A DNA stretch of 64,000 nucleotides from positions 248,001 through 312,000 of the forward strand of contig JAULBX010008883.1 of the NCBI GenBank assembly GCA_032358255.1, written 5' to 3'. Below the pieces are notes generated by a model. It was not told where the DNA came from. It ran no database searches and was given only the letters and a program-made list of their open reading frames with translations. Source of the DNA: Heterotrichella gracilis (lineage: Eukaryota > Sar > Xanthophyceae > Tribonematales > Xanthonemataceae). A program made the position numbers and the translations under genes. This document shows positions 35,297 through 47,201 of this stretch, piece by piece. Each line of letters begins with the position of its first letter. Position 1 is the first letter of the stretch.

Positions 35297-38045
35297 CTAC
35301 TTCACGGACGTACACTTGTACATGAGCACCAGGCGCTGCAGGTGGGGCAGGGCATCCAGCACCACCCGCCGGTGCGCCTCGTCAAAGGCCCACAGGCTGT
35401 TCACCCTGCGCAGCTCCCTGCCCCCCCCGCCCGCCTCCCCTTCCTTCACCACCTCCTCACACGTCAGCTCGAGCTCCCGCAGGCAGGTGAGTGGACCCAG
35501 GACCGGCAGGAGGTCCGGAAGAGACTCAATCGTGGGCAGAAATGCACCCTCCAAATGCAGGCATCGAAGCCCTGTCAGCTGGCACACCAGCTCCCCCACA
35601 GCCCCCAGCACAGTCTCGCCAGCAGCACCAGTGGCCATGTGCAGCGTGAAGGAGTCCAGATTTGTGAGGACCGTTAGCACATTTAGGTCCTCCAGAAATA
35701 GGCCCGATTCCGCCTCCGCGTCTGCCTCCCCCGCTGTGTTGCCGAGGAGGACGGTGAGGGAGATGCGTGCCTGGGGGAGGTCAGACAGGCAGCTCCATGC
35801 AAGGGGGGTGACATCGACGACCTCGGTGTCGTCCAGCTTGAGGGAGAGGCTGGTGAGGGTGTTGTGGGCAGCCAGCCAGTAGAAGAAATTGTCCATTATT
35901 TTGCCTGCACGGTGCTGTCAGTGTCAACGCGCAAGCCTTGCAAGGGGAGAGTGGTATTGCTGTGGGTTCAGCCAAACACAGTCACTGCAACGCATGTTCT
36001 GCCTACATATGTCGAGGAAACTTTGTAATCCAAATCTCACATGGCGGTGGGTTACTAGCTACAAATTCAGGCAGCGCTGCAAATGGCGTCCATGTGCAAA
36101 CACTTTCCACAGCAATGGCCCCCTCATGCTGGCCCACCTTGCTTGCACTGCACCACCAGGGCCTCCAGCTGCGGCAGCGCGTGCTGCTCAAGGTCAAGCA
36201 TGTTGCAGGGCGCCACCAGGAAGGGGTTGCTCAGACTGACCTCCAGCGCCGTGAGGGTCGTGAGGGAGCTGAGGGTGATGAGGTCATCGGTGCTGATGCC
36301 GCGCATGCCGTCCACTGCCGCCTTGAGCGACAGGTGGCGCAGGTCCTGGGGGAAATGAGCAGCATTCATTTACATGAACGCCTTTCTTATTTGAAATGAG
36401 AAGCGTTTTGTCATTTCAATATAATTAAAATTATAATACAATTGTTCATCATTAAAAAGAGTATAATAAAAGTTTTATTATTATTTACCTTACTGATTAT
36501 TTGATAATTTATTCACTTACAGCAACATGCACTGGAGAGTTAGTCTGGATGCCAGAAGATCCAAGTGAGCTCACCTTCATGGCAGCCAGTGTTTGAAACG
36601 CTTGGCTGTCGATGCTGCTGAGGTCACGGGCACCCATCCTAAGGCTGGTGAGCTGGGGCGCTGCCTGCACCACCGCAGCCACCTGTGCGCCGCTGATGGT
36701 GCAGGTGGATGTGCCCCGGGTGGGGTCATCTCCCAGCTGGAAGGACTTAAGCGCAGGTAGGCAGGCGAGGGTCCGTGCTACAACATCGGCCGGCATGCCA
36801 GGGTATCGCATGCAGTCCCCAACCTGCATGTGCCCACACGGAGCTGAATACTGTGCATGCAAGCAGCGGTTGCACTGGGTAGTGCTGGCAAGGTGAATTC
36901 GACTGGAGCACAAGGTTATAAGTTCTCATAGATGCACGTTGCAAAAGCAGGGCATGGTAGGGGATTACTCCCAGCAGAGCGTGATTCCCAACTCACGCGG
37001 AAAATTATCTCCCTCCAAACGGAGCTTTTTACATGAATGGCTCACCTGCCCCCACCACAGCTCGGCTGCACGATAGCTCTCCACCTCTGGCAGTGTGTGC
37101 GACAGCTTGATCATGAAGTTGACAGTGTCCAGCCGCGTCAGCCCTCTCCACCCAGACAGCGCGCTGCTCAGCCCATCCCAGCCATACGTCCGTATATCTG
37201 TCAAAACAAGAGTTCACAGGCTATCTGAGTTTGTGGGCAAAGTGGACAATTGCATGCCACGACATGCAGACAAGATAAAATGTACATGCTCATGCAACAC
37301 GCCGTTGATTCACTTCATGCTAGCTTCAAAAGGTGTGCAACAACAAATGGTGTGCATTTCGGGTGAACTATGGACCCTGTTGCCAGTTTCACCACAGCAG
37401 GAATCCAATATATGTAGAATACTGTACTCACTAATATCTCCAAGTCGCTCGCGCAGGTGAAGAGCATGGCATTGCGGGAACGCTTTGTTGATGGTTTCCA
37501 CGCTGTACAGCCACTTGCCCCGGGAGTCGCCCCGCATCAGGCACACATATGCGGTGTTGATGCTGAATGTCGCCGCATCCCACCAGGTGCGGCACACACA
37601 CCGCATGGACATCCTGTCCCGCACGGGGAGACTTGTCGCAATGTGCTGCAGGCAACACAATTGCAACGCAAAATTAATGCTTGGACCATTTGTGATGGCA
37701 CGATGCCACCGCACCACATCAACCCATAGCAGACCTCATGAGAAGGTCAAGGACTGAAGCTTGGTAGGATGCAGCCCATGCAGACAGTACAAGGCAGGTT
37801 TTTGAGGCAAGTACCTGGAGTACATCGGCGGGGAGGTCTGCAAAGGCGCACCCCTCTCCACATGCCATGCCCACTTCTTCCATTTCCGGCCCAGAAGCAG
37901 TTGCTGTTCCTTCTGGCTCACCAGAATCTCTTCTGTTCACAACAGACCTGGATTCAGCCAGAAGGCTTGCCAAAGCGAGTTTCATATGGCCTGTTTCTGC
38001 AAGGCGGTGTTGGTGTGAATTGCCTAGTAGCATGAGTGCACGCAT
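35297..38045 (-). CDS. F-box and leucine-rich repeat protein, multi-exon
   Basis: Six exons in phase: 37815-38045, 37432-37645, 37046-37197, 36575-36823, 36138-36345, 35297-35904 (TAA), about 552 residues. The F-box is split by the first intron: FADLPADVLQ at the end of exon 1 and HIATSLPVRDRMSMRCVC then W in exon 2 (residues about 66-105). LRR-like strands follow in every later exon (LTRLDTVNFMIKL, LTSLRMGARDL, LTALEVSLSNPF, LTSLSLKLDDTEV, LTGLRCLHLEG, LRELELTCEEV, LQRLVLMYK). It is probably a substrate adaptor of an SCF ubiquitin ligase; the target is unknown. The start could also be the Met at 38033 or 37985. The gene points away from the purple acid phosphatase gene. Confidence 0.85.
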
Positions 38046-40721
38046 ACCCTAGGGAAAAAAATAGTTTTGCACCATGTGCGTGTGTACGCGACGCAGTGCG
38101 CTGTAACAAGATCTCGCGACACTTGCACGCTCCCATAGCTAGCTAGCTGTGCACAAGCGTGTGGTTACAGTGAACGTTTCTGGCAATGCACATGGAGGGT
38201 ATTGGAGGGTTTGGGCAGTTCATTAGTGCACACCGTTGTCTATATGCAGAAGTGCGTCCCAAGCTCGCTCTAATATAACTTTCAACACTTTTAAGGTAAG
38301 CTCGAACAGATACAGGTCAATTGAAATGAAGCGCAAAGTCTCCTGAGTACTACCCCATTCTGCCTGTTTACGTTTCCACGCAAGCGACACCAGGCGTTTG
38401 CTTTCAAGTAGAAAGCAGGGTAGACCAAGTAATCCACCAATGGTTTCTAGTTGAGCAGAGCTGAAGTTCCGACGAGTCCAATGCCATCATGCCATGGCCG
38501 GGCCGGGATATAAGCCGCTATCGAAACGGGGTGGGACATATGCATGCATTCGCACGCAACAACCAATCTGCAAGCTGATGGGTACGCCGTCGATATTTGA
38601 ATTATCAAAGCATAGGCCTTTTCAGCTGACAGGGTAAATTCCAGTCCAAGGCTCAGTGGCTTATGCATGCATGCCGGTGCTTGTAACCTTGGTCACAAGG
38701 TTAGCGGGAGTTATCTTGACGGAGCCAAAGCTACCGTAGTGGCACAACACGTTTCGTCAGGTAGGTATAGACAACCCTGCCCTGAAGAACGAGTCGCCCA
38801 TCTTGTGGGTTGCCCGCGAGGTGTCACGGCATGTCGCTGGAGTCCAGCCGTTGGTCAACCCGGCTTGTAGTGGTTGCATATAAAGCTTACTGCGAGTTGC
38901 ACCCATATTATACCCATCCTGTGACCAGCTTAGGAGCACAGCGTTGTGTGGGTTTAGGTTCATGACCACTGTGGTGCAGGTTGTCTAGGACTATACCCTT
39001 GCATCGCCCAAGGCACCCCTCAGACGAGGGACGTTGTGCGAGGGACGCACGAAACGCACTGGAACACATCATAAGTATGTGTTGAAGAGCTTCTGTGGAG
39101 AGGCGAGGGTGCTTGTGGGCTGAAGGTGACAGCTCTATCTAGCTATGGTCAGTGTAGGCATGGAGCACATGTGGAGGCTCCCTTCCGCGAGGAGCTTGTA
39201 ACGGTTGTGCAAATTGTGGAGGTGCATATGTAACGGGAAGTGTAGGTAAATCCTCACTGTGTTGTGTTCTATGAAACAGTTCCCTGCAGTTATATGTGTC
39301 TTTGCCCCACACAAATGCTTTGCCGCACATGCTACATGCCCAAACCCTCCCTTGAAGGTAGCTACTCCGCAACTGGTGAAAAATTCACCACCAGCCCTTG
39401 CCTGGGCTAACCAGCTGTGGACAGTAACGTGAAGGCCGTAAAGAGAATATGCTTGTCGAATGTGCGCCGGCTGGCCACACGTTGTAAAACTTCCACCCAC
39501 TGTCCTGTCGCAGTACAAAGCCAACATGGCGCACCACAGACCGCTGTTGCTACGGACAGATAGTCACTCCGCTTCACATCGTTGCACTGACACTGACACC
39601 AGTGACCAGCCAACGCTGACGTCAATCAGCAACAGTTCAACGTGTTGTGGAGTGCACAGTGCTCTGGTGCGGGGTTTTGACTTCCAAGTTGGCTTCCAGC
39701 AGGTGAGGATGGGCATTGTTCCAGGCTTTACCCTCCTGTGCGAGGACACGAAACCTTCACGTGGGTTGATGTCTACACTGGGTCAAACGAACTTGCATCT
39801 TTCGTCGTGCGGCCCAGTCTGTTGCCTAAAGTTGCAAGTAAAGGGTAGTGGACCACATAATCACCCACCGCCCATGACCATGCATGCAACTCACCACGCT
39901 GGGAGTCCTGCCGTCGACCACGCATCAACACAGCCGCCTTAAACATGGATGGCGACACTGCATCTGTTACTACACCTTCGTAAAATTTGCCTGAACGTCA
40001 CCCTTTGTTGTCACTGGCGTCTGCGTCTGTCTTGAACACCTGCGCCCGCATGTAACAAGGTTCTTTGCATACAGTGTCGCAACGCCTCAACCTGTGGAAC
40101 AATTTTCGAACGCACATCTCACCCCAAAATAGGATTGTATGGTACTGTTCGACTTAGCTAGTCAGCGGGTTCGATGCTGTGCTGATCTAGCCCGTTGCAA
40201 GGGCATGCGCACATGCGCGCATGGCGGGCCACCTACCCATCGTGCTGCATCACACGGGGTGTTGCCTCGAACCATCGGGTGCCCGCCGCTTTGCACCACG
40301 TCTGATAACGTTCTTACGCAACAGGGTGCAAAGTTTCACAGCAGCATAAGCCCACTGCCCTGCCGGACTGGGGCCCCGCCCACTGGCAAGGTCAAATGCA
40401 AGGTTGCATCACGCACTGGCCTGTGTTCCACACAACTGGAAGCCCATTAATTTCTGCCAGCCACAATAACGCTCCTAGCTCCTAGCAGGTGTTGGGCTTG
40501 CATGCGCCTGAGCGGCCGATCATGGCATGCCCACATCGTCTTGTTGGCGTCTGCAATCATGCAGGGGGCCGGTCCTGAAATGCTGCAAGCGGGCACAAGC
40601 CTCCAAACCCTGCACGACCACTGCGCATACATGGAAGCCAAATCTGACCTCTTTCAATCTGACTCGAGTGATTCTCAGCCAAGCCTGACTTTATTTCCCA
40701 CTGCACACAGGACCGGCAACT
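38046..40721. other. Long intergenic region between divergent genes
   Basis: About 2.7 kb with no supported gene on either strand; all frames are short and lack domain signal. Both flanking genes (F-box/LRR and purple acid phosphatase) start here, so it should hold two promoters. TGCATGCA motifs occur at 38540 and 38663. The frames at 39135-39527 and 39460-39942 were inspected and not accepted. Confidence 0.5.
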
Positions 40722-43700
40722 ATGGTCCGCGTGGCCCCCTCCCGCGCCACCACCGCCGCAGCCCTGCTGCTGGTGGTTGGGCTGGCTGCGGTGGCAGCTG
40801 AGTTTGCCGACATCTACCGGAACGCGGGCGCCAACCTGCGTCATGAAGCCCATGGCGACAGACGCATGCTGATCCAGGAGGTGGGGACCAACATCGACCG
40901 CCACACAGGTGAGTGGGCAACGATTTTACATGATCCAGCGTGTGATCTAACATAACCAGCCTGTGATTTGGCATAATCCAGCATGATCATAATGACCCAG
41001 GAGGTGGGCAACAACATAATGCAAAGAGATGCGGCATGATCCGGCGTGAGATCCAACGTGATCCGGCATCATGCCATGCCATGATGGGGGCATCGATGCA
41101 TCGCCCAACACCCTGAACCCTGACCCGACCATCCCCATGGCGCAGAGACCCCCTGCGACCCCTTTGCCCTCATCCTCACCGGCGACCCCACCTTCTGCAC
41201 CAACAAGACCAACACCGCCTGGCTCATCTCCGACATCCCGCTCGACAACTCCATGGCGGCGCTGCCAGCGGGGGCTGACGAGCCATGGGGGGTGCACGTG
41301 TCCTACTTTGGTGAGGCGATGGGGCAGGGGTGTTGTTAGAATCATGTTGGATTGTTCCTAAGATTGCACTGCATTCTCAACCCTAAGTCCTCAACCCTAT
41401 AGAAAGACTATAAACCCTACCCCTGCACCCTGCATACACTACGTACGCTCAAGCCTACACCTCTTTTCTTTCATCCATCTATCCTTTTTTTGTCTTGGTA
41501 ACTATTTTTTAAGTTTTATTTATTTATTATTTATATTTCAAACCATTCTCCCTCCAGGCAACGGCGACTACGCCATCTCCTGGTTCAGCGGCAGCCCGTC
41601 AGTGGGCATTGCAGGCGAAAACCTGACCCAGCCCGACACAACCAACAACGTAGCCATGGCGCAGTACGGGACCAGCAGCACCAACCTGCGCAGGAGCATG
41701 AGTGGCCAGGTAATACCGCTAGTCCATCTAAGATCAAGTGATGAAGTTAAGAGGTGGCGATTACTCAAACGCCTGCTGGATAGGTTTTAGCATCTACCGT
41801 TTTCAGCACCAAACAGCATGAGGGGCCACGTGGGCTGGCGTGCATAGTTGGCCGCAAAAATGCATTGGGTGCACTAGTTACTGGCAGTGATTACATGACA
41901 CATGCACGTCCACCATTGCATCTTTGGTGCACTCAAAAGGTCCTGACCTTAGGTAAGCTTTGTGCCCACACGAATAACAGATGATTTATTGCCCGCTGAA
42001 ACTCGTTCAGACCATAGGCAAATTCTTGGATGATGTGGAGCCCAATAGTGGGGAGGCCTACACCAGCTGGCCTGATCACCCCCATCCCCCCGTCTCCCAT
42101 AACCTGTTATCACCCCCCTTGCACAGGTGATCACCTACCTGCGCGCCTACTCCAGCGGCCCCGTCAACTCCTCCTACCTGTCCCCATATATCAGCCACGT
42201 GCTGCTCACCAACCTCAAGCCAGGCAAGGTGTACTACTACAAAGTGGGAGACGGCAAGGTGAGGAACAGCTGAAATGGAAAATATAGTGACAGATAGACA
42301 CTGTTTCTTTTTAATAGTTAGTTAGAAGACCCCTCCCCGCCCCGGCAACATTTCCCCCGGCACTAACTGCTACACGCTGCGCATTACACGCAATACGCCA
42401 TGCATCTAAACCCTACGTCCTAACACATCGTCAACCCTAACCCTATGTGCGTCCCAGTGGATTAGCCTAAACCCCACAATAATCTAAACCCCAACTCCCC
42501 AGGTGTCCTCCCCCCTGCTCTCCTTCAAGACCCTGCCCATCTCAGGCTACTACACCGCGCCCCAGTACCCGCTGCGCATCGGACTCATCGCCGACGTGGG
42601 CCAGACGTTCAACAGCTCGGCCACACGGGATGGTCTAATGGCCAGCAACCCTGACGTGGTGCTGCACATAGGTGGGTGGCTGCTGGTGGTGGGTGGGTGG
42701 GTGGGTGGGACCGAAACCTCGTTAGGGGATGTAAGGTTTGATGGCTGATACATAATATCCCAAATGGGAGCTGCACATGGGTGGTGGCACACAGGAGAGT
42801 AATACCCCTCATTAGGGTTTAGGGTTGGTCAAGGGGTGGTGATTGGGCCGCTTCTGGACCCTGTCTCCATGGTGCTAAGGCTTGCTTGGCAAGTGCTGGC
42901 CAGAATGGGAGGATGGGGAGACTTGTGCCATCGCAGATCGTTCTCATGGGTGCACGCGATGCACTGCATACGCATGTCGCTCACGAGGAAAGAGTTTTGC
43001 ACCCAGAGGTCTCCCAACCCTGGACTCTGAACTCTAAACCCAAGATCCTGAACATGCTTCCTTGGCTCCTCACATACAATCCCAAACCCTAGATATTGCT
43101 TCTCTAACTGCCCACAAACAACCCTCTTTCACCCCCCACCAGGTGACCTATCATACGCTGACAACTACGCGGGTGATGATGGTGGTGTGCTGGACAGCGG
43201 TCCACCCAACTTTGTTGCCACATCATCGCTGGGAGGGACAAACCAGAGGTGAGGGCGGGGTGGGGATCACAACCTGCAGCTGCAAACCATCATGAATCGC
43301 TTCCCAGCCATGCATGGGCATTATGCCGCTGGCGGCGTTGACTGGCAACAAGTTTACCATTGTTTGTGGGCCTAAACCCTAACACCTGTACTGAATCAGC
43401 TGGACACCCTACCTTGCTAGGGTCCTAGGGTTTTGCAGGACTTACGGCGTCATTTCCTCTCACCCCCCTTGCAGGCGCTGGGACAGCTGGGAGCAGATCT
43501 GGGCCCCACTTTTCTCCTCCGTCCCCACTCTCCACGTAGCAGGCAACCACGAGATTGAGGACGATGGCATCAATGCCCACATCGACTACAACACCGACAA
43601 CTTCACCTACCCCACCAACTACCCCTTCCAGTCCTACTCCGCGCGCCACCCCACTGTGGCCCAGGACCCCCTGTTCAGCGGCGACATCTCCTCGAATTTG

Positions 43701-45715
43701 TACTACTCCGTGGAGATTGGCCCCGTCAAGTTTGTGGCCCTGGCCAACTACATCCCCTTCCACAAGGGCTCGGCACAGTGAGTACACGCCGGCAATCAAT
43801 TCTTATCATTCTCATTATTATTAAATTTCATTTATTTATTTATTACAATTGTTAATGCTTTACTTCAAGTTAGCCCACAATATAATGTACAGCTACCCCA
43901 GAGTTACCTTCCAATAAGGTCAGCGCATTCAGTCCCTGATGCAAGTTATCCGCTGCTCAAATTGTGCCACACTGGAAACCCCTTGCCCCCCATTCCAGGT
44001 ACGCCTGGTGGAAGGCCGAGATGGACAACTACTTTGACCGTGAGCGCACGCCCTGGCTCATCGTGGCCTTCCACACCCCCATTTACCACACCTACTTCAC
44101 TCACTACAAGGAGGCGGAGTGCTTCAGGAGCGTGTACGAGCAGGACTTCTACAACGTAAGGCTTGGAGGGGGGAGGGGGGGAGGAGTGTTTATGTACACC
44201 TATGATATGTGCACCTTGGCCTCAATGCCCATGCACGAGGTGATGCAGCAACATCCTCGCCTACCAATGCACTTCATGCCAACAACATCTCCAGGACATA
44301 CCCCTCGGTTGATTAGAATCGCACCTCACACAAACACCGCATGCGCTGCAAACCCTCCTAATCCTGCTTGCGCTGCCTGCAGTACGTTGTGGATGTGGTC
44401 TAGTATAGTCACGTGCATGCCGGTACCTTCACTGCTCAAATATCATATCCCTTTCAAGATCATATCCCTTATCAATGATCACTCATAATATTATTTACGC
44501 TGCTCACACTGACATACTCCTCACACTGCCTGCAGTACGGTGTGGATGTGGTCCTGTCTGGTCACGTGCACGCATACCAGCGCACCCACCCAGTGTTTGA
44601 CTACAAACTCGACACATGCGGGCCAATCCACCTCACTGTCGGCGACGGCGGCAACATCGAGGGGCCATACCGCAACTTTGTGGACGAGGTGCGTACCTGT
44701 GCTAATTGCACCTCCTCCATCAACAATCCTGTGCATGTGCATGTTGAAGACCACAATGGTTTTTGCCTTTTGGATGGTTTTATCCATAAATCCAGTTTAT
44801 TTATCCTCGATATCGTTGAATGTTTTGTCCCATCATATTCGCCTCTGTTTTCTTACCCTTCCATGGTTTGAACCAGGTTTGGACTACCCCCGGACCCAAC
44901 CAGAACAAGACCTACTGCGAGCTGCTTAACTACAACGGGTATGGACCCAACGACAAGAACCTCACCCAGTGGGGACCAGACTACCAGCTGGCGGTGCGTG
45001 CAAACCTCAATTTCTCAGCCCTTGTGAGAGTGGGCTCTTTTTAAGGGGCCCGGCACTCAACCCCCAGTCCCAGACTTTAAACCTAAATTCTAAACCGCAA
45101 AATCAAAAGCTTGAACCCTCTTAAGTGTGAGCCAGGCCCTAGCTGGTGGCGCTGGGCCTGACGGGGCATGTTACGAGTGGGCTGCACAGAAGGATTTTCT
45201 GCCATGAACCACACGGATTGGGCCGTGCATGCCCTTGGCCATGTAGGTCTTTTTGCTTGGTTGCCTGGGGTTTTGTATCTTTTCTCAATACCTCCCCATG
45301 CAGTAATCAGGGTCCGGGACATACCTGTGTACCCAACGACATGCAGCCGCCATCCACCCTCCTTGTCACCCCCACACACCCCCATCCCCCGCAGGCCCTC
45401 CCCCCCAAGTGCCCAACCCTCTCCTTCCAGCCCGCCTCCGGTGTGGAGAGCGGCCCCGGCCTGGTCCCCAGCGCGTCCGACCCCACCACCTACTTCTGCC
45501 AGTCCTCGCAGCCCATCTGGTCAGCACACCGCGACCCCTCCTACGGCCACGCAGTGCTGACCGTGCTGGATGACAACCTGCTGGAGTTTGGGTGGTTCAG
45601 GAACAAGGACGGGGAGACGCCCCAGGCTGCTGATACCACCCTGCTGCAGCGCTCCATGGGGTGTGCCAACAAGATGGCGGCGGCGACTTTCGAGACCAAG
45701 AGCCTCAAGGGCTGA
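40722..45715 (+). CDS. PAP: Secreted purple acid phosphatase
   Basis: Eleven exons in phase: 40722-40908, 41146-41310, 41558-41709, 42127-42258, 42503-42671, 43143-43248, 43475-43777, 43999-44155, 44536-44688, 44877-44993, 45395-45715 (TGA), 653 residues. Residues 1-27 are a signal peptide (ALLLVVGLAAVAA). A fibronectin-like domain holds about 110-225 (HVSYFGNGDYAISW, LTNLKPGKVYYYKVGDG). The metallophosphatase domain has all five metal-binding blocks: ADVGQ (Asp about 243), GDLSYADNY (270-277), GNHE (327-330), AFHTPIY (His about 430) and GHVHAY (466-471), so the Fe-metal centre should be intact. It hydrolyses phosphate monoesters outside the cell or in the vacuole and is typically phosphate-starvation induced in plants and algae; no regulatory motif was identified here. 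A broken copy of one exon start lies at 44371-44423. Confidence 0.96.
44371..44423 (+). repeat. Decoy copy of a phosphatase exon start
   Basis: About 53 bases match 44523-44575: the CTGCCTGCAG acceptor plus the start of the exon that encodes the GHVH metal site. The copy lies in the intron just before the real exon and contains an in-frame TAG, so it is not usable coding sequence. Confidence 0.8.
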
Positions 45716-47201
45716 AAGGCGCGGGGTGAAAATCAGCTGGGTACTTTAGGGATGGGCTAGGTTAGTAACTGTTGCAAATACTGCAATTTGTCGCCAGTTG
45801 CCCGCATTTGTGCACTGGTTGTGTGCCTCGCTAAGTAGACCTGGCAGTTCAATGCTCAAAAGTGCTTTGCCACTGGCATCTTTTACCGTCATATTAGAAC
45901 CTGCATCATATTGGAATGTCTAACAATGCCATGGCACAACGCTTTGGATTGTGTACATGTGGCATCTTGATGTGCAATGTCAATTGTGATACGGTACTTC
46001 CATGCAATTATCGAGTTACACTGCAAGCAAAATTGGTTGCACCAGCATATTGTGCAATTTTGGTCGATGTCTTCAACATCGGCCGATTACTTAACCGGCC
46101 TAGAGGCTTTGTTGCATGCCCTTGTGACCAAATATTTTCAGGATGCATCACATTACCTAGAATCTGATGTGTCTCGTGTTGCTTGTTTTTGTTGCAAATC
46201 GCCCGCCGGACCATGTCATGCTATGTGACCTTCAGATGCATCATGATGACTTGCAGTGCCAGTTCAGGTTTCAAGCGCGCAAGGTTGAACACCTTCTTAA
46301 CCCTTGCACTTCGTTTGTAATAAAGGCAGGACAGCACATTAAGGACCATCCAGTAATGTAGAAAGCTTGACCAAGTACGTTGCAAAGATTGCCAAGTTAG
46401 GATATCAGCAGCAGTGAAAACGGGGTGGACATTTCATGCATGGGCGACCACTGATCTTGCGCTGTTTATAGGTTAAAACCTTTCAAGCTGATGCGTAAGC
46501 CACTAATATATCTAAACTACACAAGAAGAACACCTTTCGAGCCATCAGGGTTGTTTCCAGCACAGGCGCAAAAGTACACGCACACACACACACAGCCATA
46601 TGCATGCATACCGTGTCGTACGGAAGGCTAACGGAGGGCTGTCGGAGTCGCTGCTTCTGCAAATTTTCGGATTGTATGCTGAGTGTAGGTAGGGAACGAA
46701 CAAAGAACCTGCCGTATGACATCAGCCATCTCTGCCGCGGCATCTCGGGGTCTTTTGCCACGGCATGTACATTTTTCGGAATGTATGTCAGCCTATCGGC
46801 TACGTTTTGTTGCGTTGGTTTTTGAGGGCGAACTCGGATTATGAGGACAAAATAGTATCCAAAACACCTCACCTGCAACCAGGTCTTACCGTTGTGTTGA
46901 TATCGGTTCGCCCAGCTATGACATTTATTTCAGTGCAATGCACAAAGCACTTCAGACGAGAGAACTCGTGCTGCGACATACACAATGCACTGTAGCAACA
47001 AGGTATTCTGTGCGGCTGTTGAAGTGAATGTATATGTGTATGTGGTGTGGTGTGTATCTGTGGGTGGTATGGATGCTTGCTGCTGCCTTTGTGGGCACAT
47101 GTTAGCAGACACCAAGTTGGGCAACAGAGATGGCTACTGGTCTGCTACTGAGCTTGCATTGTTTTTGCAGTGATTTGAATTAATTCAGGCCACGAGGACT
47201 C
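45716..47201. other. Intergenic, no gene recognised
   Basis: About 1.5 kb downstream of the phosphatase. It contains a CA dinucleotide run at about 46577-46594. No coding sequence is supported. If the next gene is a full PF6/SPAG17 gene, its missing N-terminal exons would be expected here, and I do not see them. Confidence 0.5.

Noticed and set aside
35238-35882. Plus-strand open frame of 214 residues
   Set aside because: It is the antisense of the last exon of the F-box/LRR gene, whose repeats are clear on the minus strand.
40140-40210. tRNA-like GGTTCGATGC motif
   Set aside because: No acceptor stem, D-loop or anticodon arm can be built around it.
38046-40721. Hidden gene in the longest gene-free stretch
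   Set aside because: Frames on both strands are short, lack phase-compatible splice partners and show no recognisable motif.
42680-42711. GGGT tandem run as a telomere or CRISPR-like array
   Set aside because: It is a simple GGTGGGTGGGTG microsatellite inside a phosphatase intron, without spacers or telomere units.
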